A DNA stretch of 64,000 bases. Source: Pseudomonadota bacterium (GTDB lineage Bacteria; Pseudomonadota; Gammaproteobacteria; Burkholderiales; Burkholderiaceae_C). Position 1 is the stretch's first letter; every line of letters starts with the position of its first letter. A program made the translations under genes and the position numbers. Of this stretch, positions 28,198 through 41,486 are shown one piece after another. Below the pieces are notes generated by a model. That model did no database searches. It was not told where the DNA came from and worked only from the letters and a program-made list of their open reading frames with translations. The stretch is taken from NCBI GenBank assembly GCA_018241265.1, contig JAFEEF010000018.1, positions 110,818 to 174,817 on the forward strand, written 5' to 3'.

Positions 28198-29175
28198 TCA
28201 GGCGCGCTGGCGGTCGAGCCAGACGCCGATGCCCTGCGCGTTGAGCTCGAGGTCGAGCGCGAGCAGCTCGTCGACTTCGGTGCGCGACAGCGGCGAGCCG
28301 TGCGCCTGCAGGCTCTTCCAGTGGATCGCCTCCAGGCCCTGCATCAGCGCGGCATGGCGCTCGGCGCCGGGCGGACAGGCCTGATCGACCGAACGGGCGA
28401 GCGCGACCATCCGGTCGAGTTGCCCGAGCAGCAAGGCTGCCAGCCGCTCGGGCTCGCCGACGCGGCTGTAGTGCGTCAGGTAGAGCCAGGTCGGCTGCAG
28501 CGCCAGGATCTTCTCGATCGAGCGCCGCATCGCGACCGGATCGAACTGCACCGGCGTGCTGGTCGGCATGATCCACGGGCCGGCCTCGGTGTCGAGCTCG
28601 CGGTACGACAGGCCGAAGGTGTCGCCGGTGTAGACGCCTTGGCTGGCGGCGTCCCAGATCGCATGGTGATGGCGCGCATGCCCGGGCGTGTCGAGAAAGG
28701 CCAGCTCGCGACCGCCGAGCGCGAGCGTCATGCCGTCGGCGGACGACAGCACGCGCTCGGCCGGCACGCCGCGCACGTCGCCGTACGAGCGCTCCATTTC
28801 TTCGGCGCCGTACACCGCGGTGGCACCCGCCATCAGGCGCGACGGATCGATCATGTGGCGCGCGCCGCGCGGATGCACGACGACGCGCGCGCCGGGCAGG
28901 TGCTCCATCAGCAGCGCGACGCCGCCGGCGTGGTCGAGGTGCACGTGGGTGGGAATCACGTAGTCGACCGCGTCGCGGTGCAGGCCCAGGGCGTCGAGCG
29001 CCGCGAGCAGCCGCGGAACCGATCGATTCGTGCCGGTGTCGATGAAGGCAGCGCGGCCGCGGTCGACGATCAGGAAGCTCGCGTCGAAGCGCGGGCGATG
29101 AAAACCGGTGTCGACGACGTACACGCCATGGGGCAAGGGTTCGACGAAGTCGGGCAGGGCGGTCTGGGCGTGCAT
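28198..29175 (-). CDS. MBL-fold metallo-hydrolase
   Basis: Protein of 325 aa. Metallo-beta-lactamase fold with the metal motif PTHVHLDHAGG, then HARHHHAIWD and YTGDTFGLSYRE for the remaining ligands. The ~100-residue C-terminal helical region is longer than in glyoxalase II. The substrate is not identifiable. Convergent with marR, 3 bp between the stops. Confidence 0.88.
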   Translation of the reverse strand: MHAQTALPDFVEPLPHGVYVVDTGFHRPRFDASFLIVDRGRAAFIDTGTNRSVPRLLAALDALGLHRDAVDYVIPTHVHLDHAGGVALLMEHLPGARVVVHPRGARHMIDPSRLMAGATAVYGAEEMERSYGDVRGVPAERVLSSADGMTLALGGRELAFLDTPGHARHHHAIWDAASQGVYTGDTFGLSYRELDTEAGPWIMPTSTPVQFDPVAMRRSIEKILALQPTWLYLTHYSRVGEPERLAALLLGQLDRMVALARSVDQACPPGAERHAALMQGLEAIHWKSLQAHGSPLSRTEVDELLALDLELNAQGIGVWLDRQRA

Positions 29176-29257
29176 GCGGCGATGGGCTGAAGGATGTGAA
29201 GAAAATTGTAGAGATCAGGCGCCGTGCCCGTGTGGCACGACAATGAAAGGACTGCAT

Positions 29258-29779
29258 ATGGAGACGACCGCGATGAAGCTCTCCCCGCCGGCGAAGCTGG
29301 CGCTGGCCTTGATAGCCGTCGCCGCAGGCCTGGCCGGCTGCGCGACGACCGGCCCGGGCGCTGCCGCGCCGGGCATGACGATGGACGAGGCGCAGCACGC
29401 CTACGGGCCGCCGACCGGCACCTACCATTTCCGCGACGGCGGCACGCGCTTCGAATACGCCACCACGCCGCTCGGCCGGGTGACCTACATGCTCGACTTC
29501 GATGCCGCGGGACGCCTGGTCCGCTCGCGCCAGGTCCTCACCGAGGCGGACTTCGCCGAGATCAAGCCCGGCATGTCGAAGGAGGACGTGCGCCTGCGCC
29601 TCGGTCCGCCGACCGAGTACCTGCGCATTCCGCGCCAGCACCTCGTCGTCTGGAACTGGCGCTATGCCGGCGCCGACTGCACCTGGTTCCAGGCCTCGAT
29701 CGGCGACGACGACGGCAAGGTCTCGCAGGCCAGCCTGTCGCCCGATCCGATCTGCGACCACGGGCCGGACCGCGAATGA
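29258..29779 (+). CDS. SmpA/BamE-like outer-membrane lipoprotein
   Basis: Protein of 173 aa with a lipoprotein signal ending in LAGC (lipidated C28). The mature part has two BamE/SmpA-like repeats (MTMDEAQHAYGPPTGTYHF and IKPGMSKEDVRLRLGPPTEY). Many Burkholderiales carry such paralogues besides BamE; the function is unknown. ATG 29258 follows AAAGGA; ATG 29243 is possible. Its stop overlaps the start of the next gene (ATGA). Confidence 0.85.
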   Translation: METTAMKLSPPAKLALALIAVAAGLAGCATTGPGAAAPGMTMDEAQHAYGPPTGTYHFRDGGTRFEYATTPLGRVTYMLDFDAAGRLVRSRQVLTEADFAEIKPGMSKEDVRLRLGPPTEYLRIPRQHLVVWNWRYAGADCTWFQASIGDDDGKVSQASLSPDPICDHGPDRE

Positions 29780-30129
29780 GCGTCACCGTCTACGGCATCG
29801 TCAACTGCGATACCGTCAAGAAGGCGCGCGCGCACCTCGCGACGCAGGGTGTCGACTACACCTTCCACGACTTCAAGAAGCAGGGCGTGCCCGCGGACGA
29901 ACTCGATCGCTGGATCGCGGCCGTCGGCTGGCAGGCCCTCGTGAACCGCAGCGGCACGACGTGGCGCAAGCTCCCCGACGAGACGCGTGCCGCGGTCGTC
30001 GATGCGGCGAGCGCGCGTCGGCTGATGCTCGACCAGGCCAGCGTGATCAAGCGGCCGGTGGTCGATTGGGGTGGCGGGCGCATCACGGTCGGGTTCGACG
30101 CGGCGGCGTGGGAGCACGCTGCCGGCTGA
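29776..30129 (+). CDS. Spx/ArsC-family reductase-like protein (YffB type)
   Basis: Protein of 117 aa with an ArsC/Spx thioredoxin fold: VTVYGIVNCDTVKKARAHL with a single active-region Cys (no CxxC), FHDFKKQGVP, RSGTTWRKL and SVIKRPVVDW. E. coli YffB is a glutathione-dependent relative; arsenate reduction is unproven for this subgroup. The start overlaps the lipoprotein stop, so the two are cotranslated. Confidence 0.88.
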   Translation: MSVTVYGIVNCDTVKKARAHLATQGVDYTFHDFKKQGVPADELDRWIAAVGWQALVNRSGTTWRKLPDETRAAVVDAASARRLMLDQASVIKRPVVDWGGGRITVGFDAAAWEHAAG

Positions 30130-30135
30130 TCGTGA

Positions 30136-30172
30136 ACCGCGCGCCGCGCAAAGGCGCGCCACCCTCGGCGCG
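30136..30172. terminator. Hairpin between convergent arsC-like gene and acnA
   Basis: GCGCGCC (30139-30145), loop of seven ending AAA, GGCGCGC (30153-30159), followed by a second GGCGCGCC palindrome. There is no T tract. Ten bases after the stop at 30129; it resembles the hairpin after sbcB in sequence and in base-pairing pattern. Confidence 0.45.
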
Positions 30173-30195
30173 CCGATGCGGATTCCCGCGAGCCG

Positions 30196-33048
<2,853 letters not shown>

Positions 33049-33138
33049 GGCGGTTCCTCTTGTTGACGGGGGTTCGAGGGAAGCATCGATTGTGTCAGCA
33101 GCGCCGGCCGTGCGTGTGACGGGCCATGACCGTGGACG

Positions 33139-36100
33139 TCAGCGCCTGGACAACGCTTCTTCGATGCGTTGCGAAACGCGTGCCAGTTCGGCGATCGTGA
33201 TCTCGAGCTGCGGAGCCGCCGCCGCGGTCTCGCCGCGCGCGAGCAGCCGGTGCAGGGTCTGCGCCGCCGCCTCCAGCGGCCGCGCGCCTATCGTGCCGGC
33301 GAGGCCCTTCAGGTCATGGGCGCGACGCGTGGCGAGCGCCATCGCGCCGCTGGCGAATGCGTCGCGCATCGACGCCGGGAAATCGGCCTTGGTCTCCCGA
33401 AAGCCGGCCAGCAGGCGCCGGTAGAGCTCGTCGTTGCCCATGCAGTAGGCAAGGCCGGCATCGACGTCCAGGGTCGGCCCGAGCGCCTCGGGGACACTCG
33501 AGACCGCCGCGGTGGCGGCGTTGCCGGTGCGCGGGCCTATCCATTCGGCCAGCGTGCGCAGCATCAGCTCGACGTTCAGCGGCTTCGTGATGTGGGCGTT
33601 CATGCCGGCGGCAAGTGCCCGCTCGCGGTCCTCGACGAGCGCGCTGGCGGTCATCGCGATCACCGGCAGCGCTTTCCAGCGCGGGTCGGCGCGCAGCCGC
33701 TCGGTGGCGGTATAGCCGTCCATCACCGGCATCTGGCAGTCCATCAGCACCGCGTCGAACGGACCGGCCTGCTCCAGCGCATCGAGCGCTTCCTGGCCGT
33801 CGGCCGCGACCTCGACCTGCATGCCGGCGCGGCGCAGCAGTTCGCAGGCGAGCTCGCGGTTGAGCGGATGGTCTTCGACGACGAGGACGCGCGCGCCGGC
33901 CAGCCGCTCGGCGATCGCCGGCGCGGCGATCCCGGTCGTCGTCGTGCGCGTGCGGCGCGGCGGCAGCGGCGGCGCGCCATGCGGCCGGCGCGCCTGCACC
34001 AGGCAGTCGTAGAGGCTCGATGGCGTGATCGGCTTGTTGAGGACGCCGGCCAGCGGCAGCCCGCTGCAGGCACGCATCGCGTCGTCGCGCGAGAACGCGG
34101 TGACGAGCAGGATGCAAGGCTCGATCTCGGGATGGCGCTCCATGATCGTGCGGGCGCACTCGACGCCGTCCATCGTCGGCATCTTCCAGTCGATCAGCAG
34201 CCAGGTGTAGGCGCGCGGTGCACGTTCGACGCGGGACAGCGCCTCCGGGCCGCTGGTCGCCCGGTCGACCTCGATGCCCATCGCTTCGAGCATGTGCGTC
34301 AGCACGTCGAGCGCGGCGGCGTTGTCGTCGACGAGCAGCGCGCGCCGTCCGCGCAGCTCGCTCGCGAGCCAGGCGCGTGCCGGCGCGCGCGGCGTCGAGC
34401 GGCCGAAGCGCACGGTGAAATGGAAGGTCGAGCCGTGGCCCGGCGCGCTCTCGACCCAGAGCCGGCCGCCCATGCGCTCGACGAGCTGGCGGCTGATCAC
34501 GAGGCCGAGCCCGGTGCCGCCGAAGCGCCGCGTCGTCGAGCTGTCGGCCTGGCTGAACGGCTCGAACAGGCGCTGCTGCACCTCGGCGCTCATGCCCATG
34601 CCGGTGTCGCGCACCCAGCCGTGCAGCACGATGGCGTCGGCATCGTGCGCATCGATGTCCATCCCGACCGTGACCTCGCCGCGGTCGGTGAACTTGATCG
34701 CGTTGCTGCCGAGGTTGACGAGCACCTGGCGCAGCCGCGTCGGGTCGCCGACGAGCCGCTCCGGCAGATCCGCCCCGGCGCTGAACAGCAGTTCCAGGCC
34801 CTTCTCGTCGGCCTTCAGGCCGAGCACGTCGGCCATCTCGCCGATCACCGCCTCGAGCTCGAAGTCGACCTTCTCGAGCTCCATCTGGCCGGCCTCGATC
34901 TTCGACACGTCGAGGATGTCGTTGAGGATCTGCAGCAGGTTGCGCGCCGAGTCGTGGGCCTTCTCGACGTAGTCGCGCTGCTTGTCGGGCAGCCCGTCCT
35001 CGAGCGCCAGGTGCGTCATGCCGATGATCGCGTTCATCGGCGTGCGCAGCTCGTGCGACATGTTGGCGAGGAAGCTCGACTTGGTCTGACTCGCCGCCTC
35101 GGCGGCGTCGCGCGCCTGCTGCATCGCGGCGGCCACCTGCTTGCGCTCGGTGACGTCCTGGATCACGGCACAGAACTGCGGCGTGCCCTGCCATTCGAGC
35201 GCGATGACGCTGACCTCGGCGTCGAACTCGTGGCCGTCGAGCGCGCGGAAGCGCCATTCGAAGGTGCGCACGCGTTCGCGGTGGCGGGAATGCTCATGCA
35301 GGCCGTCGAGCGCGTGCTCGCGGCTCGGCCGGCCGTCGGCTTGCTGCTCGGCCGAGAGCCCGGGGAACCACGGGATGCGGCCGATCAGGTCCGCTTCGCC
35401 CTTGGCCCGAAAGAGCGCCAGCGTCGCCGGGTTGCAATGCGTGATGCCGTGCTTCGGATCGAAGAACAGGTAGCTCGTCGACGCATGCTCGAACACCGCC
35501 AGGAAGCGCGCCTGCGCCGCGCGCCGCGCCGTGATGTCGAGCCAGTAGCCGTTGTAGGTGACGCCGCCGTCGTCCTCTTCGTTCGGCGCGCTGTCGGCGA
35601 GCAGCCAGGCTGCTTCGTCGCCATGTTTCAGCAGGAACTCCTGCGGCTTGGACGGCGGCCGGTCGGTGCCGCCGGCCAGGCGCCATGGCAAGGTGGGGTC
35701 GCGCTCGATCTCGCGCTGGTCGACCTGGAACAGCTCTTCCGCGCCCGGCCCGAGGAACGCGAAGCGAGGCCGGCCGCGCGCCGGCACGTGGTAGCGGAAC
35801 ACCGTCAGCGGCAGCGCCTGCGCCAGCTCGAAGATCTCGCGGCGCGCGCGCAACGCCGTCCGCAGCAACTCGCCGCGCCGCCATACGAGCCAGATCAGCA
35901 AGCTGCCCGCGATCCAGATCAACGCGGCGGAGGTCATCAAGCCGCGCACGATGCCGGGCTCGTCGTCGAGCGGCTCCAGCACCCATGCGGTGAACGGCAA
36001 GTCGTCGAGCCGGGACGACACGCTGACGTGCTGCAACCCGTCGACCTCCATGAGCGCGAACGAGCGCCCGCCTTCGCTGAGTCGCGATGTGTGCCACGGC

Positions 36101-36867
36101 AGCGCTTCGGGCAGACGCTGGTAGATGCCGGTCCAGTCGGTATCGGGACGCGGCGTCGCGCCCGGCACGAGGCGCATCAGCATGTCGCCGCGGTTGCCGA
36201 GGACGACGACGCCGTTCGCATCGGTGACGAAGATCAGGCTGCCGTCGGCATCGATCAGCAGGTGGTTCAGCGTGTCGGTCTCCTGCTTGACCACCGCGAC
36301 GCCGGCGGCATGGCCGTCGCGATCGATGCGGTTGGCGAAGTAGAGCCCGGGCTGACGCGTCACCGGGCCGAGCAGGAACTGCATCGCCGTGCCCTGTGCC
36401 ATCGCACGCACGAAGTAGTCGCGCGTCGCGAGGTTGGGCGGCGGCTGGCTGGCCGGACGCGGGGGGACGAGGTTGGTTGCGACGAGCTCGCCGTCGCGGT
36501 TGATCAGCGCCGTCAGCGGCAGGCCGAAGTCGGCGCTCGTCATGTCGAGCAGGGCCTGCACAGGCGTGCCGCGTGCGTCCGAGCCGGTCCGCGCCGCCGC
36601 GGCGTAGGCGGCCACGTCGGGCCGATGCGCCAGGCTGAGCGGCAGCGCGGCGAGCTGGCGAAAGCTGATGCCGAGCGTGTCCTTGATGCTCGCCAGGCGC
36701 ACGCCGGCGGTGATGAGCGTCTGCTCCCGCAAGGCGCGCAGGCGATCGCCCAAGGTCCACCATCCGCCGCCCGCGACGACGACCAGCCAGAGCGCCATCG
36801 CGAGGCCCAGCGGGATGATGCGCAGCCTGCCGCCGTGAGTGTGCGAACTCCGTTCGTTGCGGTTCAC
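33139..36867 (-). CDS. BarA-like hybrid sensor kinase (CACHE-PAS-PAS-HisKA-HATPase-REC-REC-HPt)
   Basis: Protein of about 1242 aa. TM1 (IPLGLAMALWLVVVAGGGWW), a periplasmic dCACHE-like domain (NRDGELVATNLVPPRP...DYFVRAMAQGTAMQ), TM2 (ALIWIAGSLLIWLVW), and two PAS domains, the second with a PAC tail (FEWRFRALDGHEF). Next come HisKA (FLANMSHELRTPMNAIIGMT), HATPase_c (GTGLGLVISRQLVERMGG), two receivers (LLIDWKMPTMDG; VLMDCQMPVMDG) and a C-terminal HPt (RRAHDLKGLAGTIGA). No response regulator lies beside it, so the phosphate acceptor is encoded elsewhere. Start uncertain: GTG 36867 or ATG 36894. Confidence 0.9.
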   Translation of the reverse strand: MNRNERSSHTHGGRLRIIPLGLAMALWLVVVAGGGWWTLGDRLRALREQTLITAGVRLASIKDTLGISFRQLAALPLSLAHRPDVAAYAAAARTGSDARGTPVQALLDMTSADFGLPLTALINRDGELVATNLVPPRPASQPPPNLATRDYFVRAMAQGTAMQFLLGPVTRQPGLYFANRIDRDGHAAGVAVVKQETDTLNHLLIDADGSLIFVTDANGVVVLGNRGDMLMRLVPGATPRPDTDWTGIYQRLPEALPWHTSRLSEGGRSFALMEVDGLQHVSVSSRLDDLPFTAWVLEPLDDEPGIVRGLMTSAALIWIAGSLLIWLVWRRGELLRTALRARREIFELAQALPLTVFRYHVPARGRPRFAFLGPGAEELFQVDQREIERDPTLPWRLAGGTDRPPSKPQEFLLKHGDEAAWLLADSAPNEEDDGGVTYNGYWLDITARRAAQARFLAVFEHASTSYLFFDPKHGITHCNPATLALFRAKGEADLIGRIPWFPGLSAEQQADGRPSREHALDGLHEHSRHRERVRTFEWRFRALDGHEFDAEVSVIALEWQGTPQFCAVIQDVTERKQVAAAMQQARDAAEAASQTKSSFLANMSHELRTPMNAIIGMTHLALEDGLPDKQRDYVEKAHDSARNLLQILNDILDVSKIEAGQMELEKVDFELEAVIGEMADVLGLKADEKGLELLFSAGADLPERLVGDPTRLRQVLVNLGSNAIKFTDRGEVTVGMDIDAHDADAIVLHGWVRDTGMGMSAEVQQRLFEPFSQADSSTTRRFGGTGLGLVISRQLVERMGGRLWVESAPGHGSTFHFTVRFGRSTPRAPARAWLASELRGRRALLVDDNAAALDVLTHMLEAMGIEVDRATSGPEALSRVERAPRAYTWLLIDWKMPTMDGVECARTIMERHPEIEPCILLVTAFSRDDAMRACSGLPLAGVLNKPITPSSLYDCLVQARRPHGAPPLPPRRTRTTTTGIAAPAIAERLAGARVLVVEDHPLNRELACELLRRAGMQVEVAADGQEALDALEQAGPFDAVLMDCQMPVMDGYTATERLRADPRWKALPVIAMTASALVEDRERALAAGMNAHITKPLNVELMLRTLAEWIGPRTGNAATAAVSSVPEALGPTLDVDAGLAYCMGNDELYRRLLAGFRETKADFPASMRDAFASGAMALATRRAHDLKGLAGTIGARPLEAAAQTLHRLLARGETAAAAPQLEITIAELARVSQRIEEALSRR

Positions 36868-37032
36868 CGGTCTTCTATACCCTGCCCGTCGCATGCTCCC
36901 GACGGCTGGGCTTGTACCAGAAAACGGTGTCATCGGGCGTGTCGTGGGCGACCGTATCCAGCGCGACCCCGGAGGCTCCTGCAAAGACGATGCAAGTCGC
37001 CGGGGGGCGGCGACGGAGGATGCGCGTATCGA

Positions 37033-38232
37033 TCAATTCGGCTTGCCGCCGGGCAGGTCCGGGAGGTACCGCACCGACAGCACGCCTTCGATCGCGGCGA
37101 TCGCTGCGAGCACCCCATCGGCCACCGGGCTGTCGACGTCGACCAGCGTGTAGGCCATGTCGCCGCGCGACTTGTTGACCATGTTGTGGATGTTGAGGCC
37201 GGCCAGCGCCATCGCGGTCGAGATCTGGCCGACCATGTTGGGCACGTTCGCGTTCGCGATCGCGATGCGCCAGGCCGATTCGCGCGCCATCGCGACGGCC
37301 GGGAAGTTCACCGCATTGGCGATGTTGCCGTGCTCGAGGAAGTCGCGCAGCTGGTCGGCGACCATCATCGCGCATTGCGTCTCCGCCTCGGCGGTCGATG
37401 CGCCGAGGTGCGGCAGCGCGATGACGCCGGGCCGGCGGTGCAGCGCCGGGCTCGGAAAGTCGCAGGCATAGCAGGCGAGACGCTTCGCGGCCAGCGCTTC
37501 GAGCACCGCCGCATCGTCGACGACGCCTTCGCGCGAGAAGTTCAGCAGCACCGCGCCCGGCCGCAGCAGCCCGATGTTGCCGGCGTGGACCAGATGACGC
37601 GTCGCGTCCATCAGCGGCACGTGCAAGGTCACGAAGTCGCTCTCGCGCAGCACCTCGGCGACGCCGCCGGCGCGCCGCACCTGCGCCGGCAGGCTCCAGG
37701 CGGCGTCGATGGTGATGTGCGGATCGTGGCCGAGCACGCCCATGCCGAGCTTGATCGCGGCATCGGCGACCAGGCAGCCGACCTTGCCGAGGCCGACGAT
37801 GCCGAGCGTTCGGCCTGCCAGCTCGTAGCCGGCGTAAGCCTTCTTGCCGTCCTCGACCGCTGCGCTCATGCCCGGTCCCGCGGCGAGGCCATCGACGAAC
37901 GCGAGCGCGGGTGCGACGTTGCGCGCCGCCATCAGCATCGCGACCAGGACGAGCTCCTTCACCGCGTTGGCGTTGGCGCCGGGGGCCGCGAACACCGGCA
38001 CGCCGCGCGCGCTCATGTCCGCCACCGGGATGTTGTTGGTGCCCGCGCCGGCACGCGCGATCGCCTTCACGCTGGCCGGGATGGCCTTGCCGTGCAGATC
38101 GGCCGAGCGCACCAGCAATGCATCGGGCTCGGCGATGTCCTCGGCGACCGCGTAGCGTTCCGCCGGCAGCCGCGCGAGACCCGCCGGCGCGATGCGGTTC
38201 AGCACGCGCACGCGGAACGGCGCGTCAGCCAT
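37033..38232 (-). CDS. serA: D-3-phosphoglycerate dehydrogenase with ACT domain
   Basis: Protein of 399 aa. D-2-hydroxyacid dehydrogenase fold: NAD-binding [22 protein letters not shown], catalytic [13 protein letters not shown], and His in [15 protein letters not shown]-terminal ACT domain ([16 protein letters not shown]...) allows allosteric control, in the known enzymes by serine. It oxidises 3-phosphoglycerate in serine synthesis. Its ATG overlaps the serC stop by 8 bp, so serC-serA form an operon. Confidence 0.92.
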   Translation of the reverse strand: MADAPFRVRVLNRIAPAGLARLPAERYAVAEDIAEPDALLVRSADLHGKAIPASVKAIARAGAGTNNIPVADMSARGVPVFAAPGANANAVKELVLVAMLMAARNVAPALAFVDGLAAGPGMSAAVEDGKKAYAGYELAGRTLGIVGLGKVGCLVADAAIKLGMGVLGHDPHITIDAAWSLPAQVRRAGGVAEVLRESDFVTLHVPLMDATRHLVHAGNIGLLRPGAVLLNFSREGVVDDAAVLEALAAKRLACYACDFPSPALHRRPGVIALPHLGASTAEAETQCAMMVADQLRDFLEHGNIANAVNFPAVAMARESAWRIAIANANVPNMVGQISTAMALAGLNIHNMVNKSRGDMAYTLVDVDSPVADGVLAAIAAIEGVLSVRYLPDLPGGKPN

Positions 38233-39307
38233 GCTTGGCCTCGAAGTCCTTCATGTAGGCGACGAGCGCGCGCACGCCTTCGATCGGCATCGCGTTGTAG
38301 ATCGACGCACGCATGCCGCCGACCGAGCGGTGGCCTTTCAACTGCAGCATGCCGAGCGCCTGCGCGCCTTTCAGGAAGGCCGCATCGAGCGCTTCGTCGT
38401 GGAGCCGGAACGGCACGTTCATCAGCGAGCGCGCGTCCTTCGCGACCGGGCTCGCATAGAAGGCGGTGCTGTCGAGGTAGTCGTAGAGCAGCGCCGCCTT
38501 CGTGCGGTTGTGTTCGGCGATCGCGTCGAGGCCGCCTTGCGCCTCGATCCACTTGAACACCAGCCCGGCGATGTAGATCGCATAGGTCGGCGGCGTGTTG
38601 AGCATCGAGTCGTTGGCGGCCTGCTCGGCATAGTTGAAGGCCGACGGCGTGATCGGCAGCGCGCCGCCCAGCAGGTCGTCGCGCACGATGACGATCGTGA
38701 GTCCGGCCGGGCCGATGTTCTTCTGCGCGCCGCCGTAGATCAGGCCGTAGCGCGCCACGTCCATCGGACGCGACAGGATGTCGGACGACACATCGGCGAT
38801 CAGCGGCACGTCGCCGACGTCCGGCGTCCAGTGGTACTCGACGCCGCCTATCGTCTCGTTGGAGCAGATGTGCACGTAGGCCGCCTGCGGGTCGAGCTTC
38901 CAGCTCTCGCGCGGCGGGATGGCCGTGAACTTGGTGTCCTCCGAGCTCGCCGCGACGTTGACCTTGGCGTACTTCTGCGCCTCCTTGATCGACTTCTTCG
39001 ACCACTCGCCGGTGTTGACGTAGTCGGCGCTGGCGCGGCCGCGCAGCATGTTCATCGGCACGATCGCGTTCTCGCCGATCGCGCCGCCCTGCATGAAGAG
39101 CACCTTGTAGTTGGCCGGCACCGCGAGCAGCTTGCGGAGCAGTGCCTCGGCCTCGGCGTGGATGGAGATGAACTCCGGCCCGCGGTGGCTCATCTCCATC
39201 ACCGACATGCCCGAGCCGTGCCAGTCGAGCATCTCGTCGGCGGCCTGGCGCAGGACCGGCTCGGGCAGGGCGGCCGGGCCGGCGCTGAAGTTGTAGACAC
39301 GGGTCAT
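38225..39307 (-). CDS. serC: Phosphoserine aminotransferase
   Basis: Protein of 360 aa. It shows [16 protein letters not shown] at the N-terminus, the PLP-lysine segment [14 protein letters not shown] and a C-terminal [13 protein letters not shown]. It transaminates 3-phosphohydroxypyruvate to phosphoserine (and works in PLP synthesis). ATG 39307 is family-typical; the open frame continues to 39406 but crosses the sbcB promoter. Confidence 0.95.
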   Translation of the reverse strand: MTRVYNFSAGPAALPEPVLRQAADEMLDWHGSGMSVMEMSHRGPEFISIHAEAEALLRKLLAVPANYKVLFMQGGAIGENAIVPMNMLRGRASADYVNTGEWSKKSIKEAQKYAKVNVAASSEDTKFTAIPPRESWKLDPQAAYVHICSNETIGGVEYHWTPDVGDVPLIADVSSDILSRPMDVARYGLIYGGAQKNIGPAGLTIVIVRDDLLGGALPITPSAFNYAEQAANDSMLNTPPTYAIYIAGLVFKWIEAQGGLDAIAEHNRTKAALLYDYLDSTAFYASPVAKDARSLMNVPFRLHDEALDAAFLKGAQALGMLQLKGHRSVGGMRASIYNAMPIEGVRALVAYMKDFEAKHG

Positions 39308-39404
39308 CGTCGGGCTGGTGGTAGTGGGGCAGAGCGGGGCAGCATAGCGGAATCTCCCGTCGCGTCCGGACGGCGACCGTGGCGCGTTTGCTAGATTCGG
39401 CTTC

Positions 39405-40862
39405 ATGCCCGACCTGAGCTTTTACTGGCACGACTACGAAACCTTCGGCCGCGTGCCGCGGCGCGACCGGCCGTCGCAGTTCGCCGGCGTGCGCACCAAT
39501 GCCGAGCTCGACGAGATCGAGGCGCCGCTGGTGCGCTATTGCCAGCCCGCGCCCGACTACCTGCCCGAGCCCGAGGCGTGCCTCCTGACCGGCATCCTGC
39601 CGCAGACCTGCCTCGCGCAAGGCGTGCCCGAGTACCTGTTCGCCGCCGACATCGAAGCGCAGCTCGCGCGGCCGGGCACGATCGGCCTCGGCTACAACTC
39701 GATCCGCTTCGACGACGAGGTCACGCGGCACCTGTTCTGGCGCTGCCTGATGGACCCGTATGCGCGCGAATGGCAGGAAGGTTGCGGCCGCTGGGACCTG
39801 CTCGACGTCGTGCGTTGCGCCTATGCGTTGCGACCCGGCGGCATCGAATGGCCGGTCAATGGCGAGGGGCGGCCGTCGTTCCGCCTCGAGGACCTGACGC
39901 GTGCCAACGGCCTCGCGCATGGCCAGGCGCACGACGCGCTGTCGGACGTGCGTGCGACGATCGCGCTGGCGCGGCTGATCCGCAGCCGCCAGCCGCGCCT
40001 CTGGGACTTCTGCCTGCGGCTGCGCGGCAAGGAGGCGGTGACGCGGGAGATCGCGACCGCGCAGGCGGCCGGCCAGCCGCTGCTGCACGTCTCGGGCATG
40101 TACCCGGCCGAGCGCGGCTGCATCGCGCTCGTGTGGCCGCTGGCGTCGCATCCGACCAACCGCAACGAGCTGATCGTCTGGGATCTGGCGAGCGATCCGA
40201 GCGAGCTGTTCGACCTCGATGCCGAGGCGATCCGGCTGCGCCTGTTCACGCGCGCCGACGAGCTGCCGGAAGGGATCGCGCGGCTGCCGATCAAGACCAT
40301 CCACCTCAACAAGGCGCCGGTCGTGATCGGCAACCTGAAGACGCTGGACGGTCCGACCGCCGCCAAATGGGGCATCGACGTCGATCTGGGCCGCCGCCAC
40401 GCGGCGATCGCCGCCGCGCGCGGACGGCTGCTCGACGGCATCTGGCCGGACGTCTTCGCGCGGCCGCCGCGCGAGACGCCGCTCGACGTCGACGAGGATC
40501 TGTACGGCGCGTTCGTCAGCGATGCCGACCGGCGCACGCTGCAGCGGCTGCGCACCCTGGCGCCGGGCGAGCTGGCGAGCCGCCGTCCGGATTTCGCCGA
40601 CGCGCGGCTCGGGGAATTGCTGTTCCGCTACCGGGCGCGCAACTTCCCCGCGACGCTGAGCGACGCCGAGCGCGCGCAGTGGCAGGAGCACTGCGCGCAC
40701 CGGCTGCACGACGGCGCCGGCGGCGCGCTCACGCTGCAGGCCTACTTCGACCGCATCGATGCGCTGCAGGAGTCCGCCGAGGAGGCCGGCGACGAGCGCG
40801 GCAGCGAGATCCTCGGCGCGCTGGTCGACTACGCGACGGAGATGGCGCCGGAGCGGGATTGA
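39405..40862 (+). CDS. sbcB: Exodeoxyribonuclease I
   Basis: Protein of 485 aa. DEDD exonuclease motifs: [11 protein letters not shown] (Exo I), [18 protein letters not shown] (Exo II), [16 protein letters not shown] (Exo III), then the SH3-like and helical C-terminal domains ([11 protein letters not shown]). It degrades single-stranded DNA 3' to 5' in recombination and mismatch repair. Divergent from serC with about 97 bp between the starts; monocistronic. Confidence 0.94.
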   Translation: MPDLSFYWHDYETFGRVPRRDRPSQFAGVRTNAELDEIEAPLVRYCQPAPDYLPEPEACLLTGILPQTCLAQGVPEYLFAADIEAQLARPGTIGLGYNSIRFDDEVTRHLFWRCLMDPYAREWQEGCGRWDLLDVVRCAYALRPGGIEWPVNGEGRPSFRLEDLTRANGLAHGQAHDALSDVRATIALARLIRSRQPRLWDFCLRLRGKEAVTREIATAQAAGQPLLHVSGMYPAERGCIALVWPLASHPTNRNELIVWDLASDPSELFDLDAEAIRLRLFTRADELPEGIARLPIKTIHLNKAPVVIGNLKTLDGPTAAKWGIDVDLGRRHAAIAAARGRLLDGIWPDVFARPPRETPLDVDEDLYGAFVSDADRRTLQRLRTLAPGELASRRPDFADARLGELLFRYRARNFPATLSDAERAQWQEHCAHRLHDGAGGALTLQAYFDRIDALQESAEEAGDERGSEILGALVDYATEMAPERD

Positions 40863-40875
40863 GACCGCGCGCTGA

Positions 40876-40902
40876 ACCGCGCAGCACGAAAGGCTGCGCC
40901 GT
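40876..40902 (+). terminator. Hairpin after sbcB
   Basis: GCGCAGC (40879-40885), loop ACGAAAG, GCTGCGC (40893-40899), about 16 bp after the sbcB stop, without a T tract. The flanks and loop (GAACC...AAAG) match the hairpin after 30129, with two base pairs changed on both sides. Confidence 0.4.
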
Positions 40903-41068
40903 GGCACGCACCAGAACGGCTCCGCCGTGAACAATGTTGCATGAGGTAAAGGTTTGTCGAGGGGGTCAAGCACCGGGCGGGCATTCCGAAATCCAGGTCG
41001 AGGCTCATGGCGCTGCAGAAGCTGCAACCCGGTGGGCCTACCCGACCGACCTTTTGAAGGAGTGCCCC

Positions 41069-41470
41069 ATGTCCCTCTCGATCAACTCTGCCGTCCCTCC
41101 CTCCTCGGCCGCCCCGGCGACCGGCAACAAGATCGCCGACCGCAAGGCGTTTCACCAGCTTCGTTCCGACCTCGCCTCGGGCGACATGGACGGCGCGCAG
41201 CAGGCCTATTCGTCGCTGACGCAGAACATGCCGGCGAGCGTGCTGAACAACCCGAACACCGCGATCAACCAGCTCGGCCAGGCGCTGCAGGCCGGCGACG
41301 TGAATGCGGCGCAGGTCGCGCTCGGCGACTTCGGCGCGAACGTGATCCGCTACCGTCATGGCGAGGATGGCGGTCAGCAAGGCGGCCCGGTGGGGCTGCC
41401 GGTGTCGACCCAGCCGGTGACGTCTTCCACCGGCGGCTCGGCCGGCACGGTGCTGAACGCAGTCGCCTGA
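41069..41470 (+). CDS. Small soluble protein with two helical repeats, unknown function
   Basis: Protein of 133 aa that I do not recognise. ATG 41069 has a near-perfect GAAGGAG ribosome binding site at 6 bp. After a Ser/Ala/Pro-rich N-terminus come two related helical units, FHQLRSDLASGDMDGAQQAYSSL and INQLGQALQAGDVNAAQVALGDF, both of the form x-x-L-x2-L-x-(S/A)-GD-x2-(G/A)AQ; a Gly/Ser/Thr-rich tail ends the chain. No signal peptide. A strong terminator follows 17 bp after the stop, so it is a well-insulated, probably well-expressed single gene. Confidence 0.82.
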   Translation: MSLSINSAVPPSSAAPATGNKIADRKAFHQLRSDLASGDMDGAQQAYSSLTQNMPASVLNNPNTAINQLGQALQAGDVNAAQVALGDFGANVIRYRHGEDGGQQGGPVGLPVSTQPVTSSTGGSAGTVLNAVA

Positions 41471-41486
41471 GCGGTCCCCCGCCACG

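Noticed and set aside
33169..38556. 1795-codon + strand open frame
   Set aside because: It runs antisense across the BarA-like kinase, serA and serC; high GC leaves few stop codons in that phase, and the translation has no recognisable domain.
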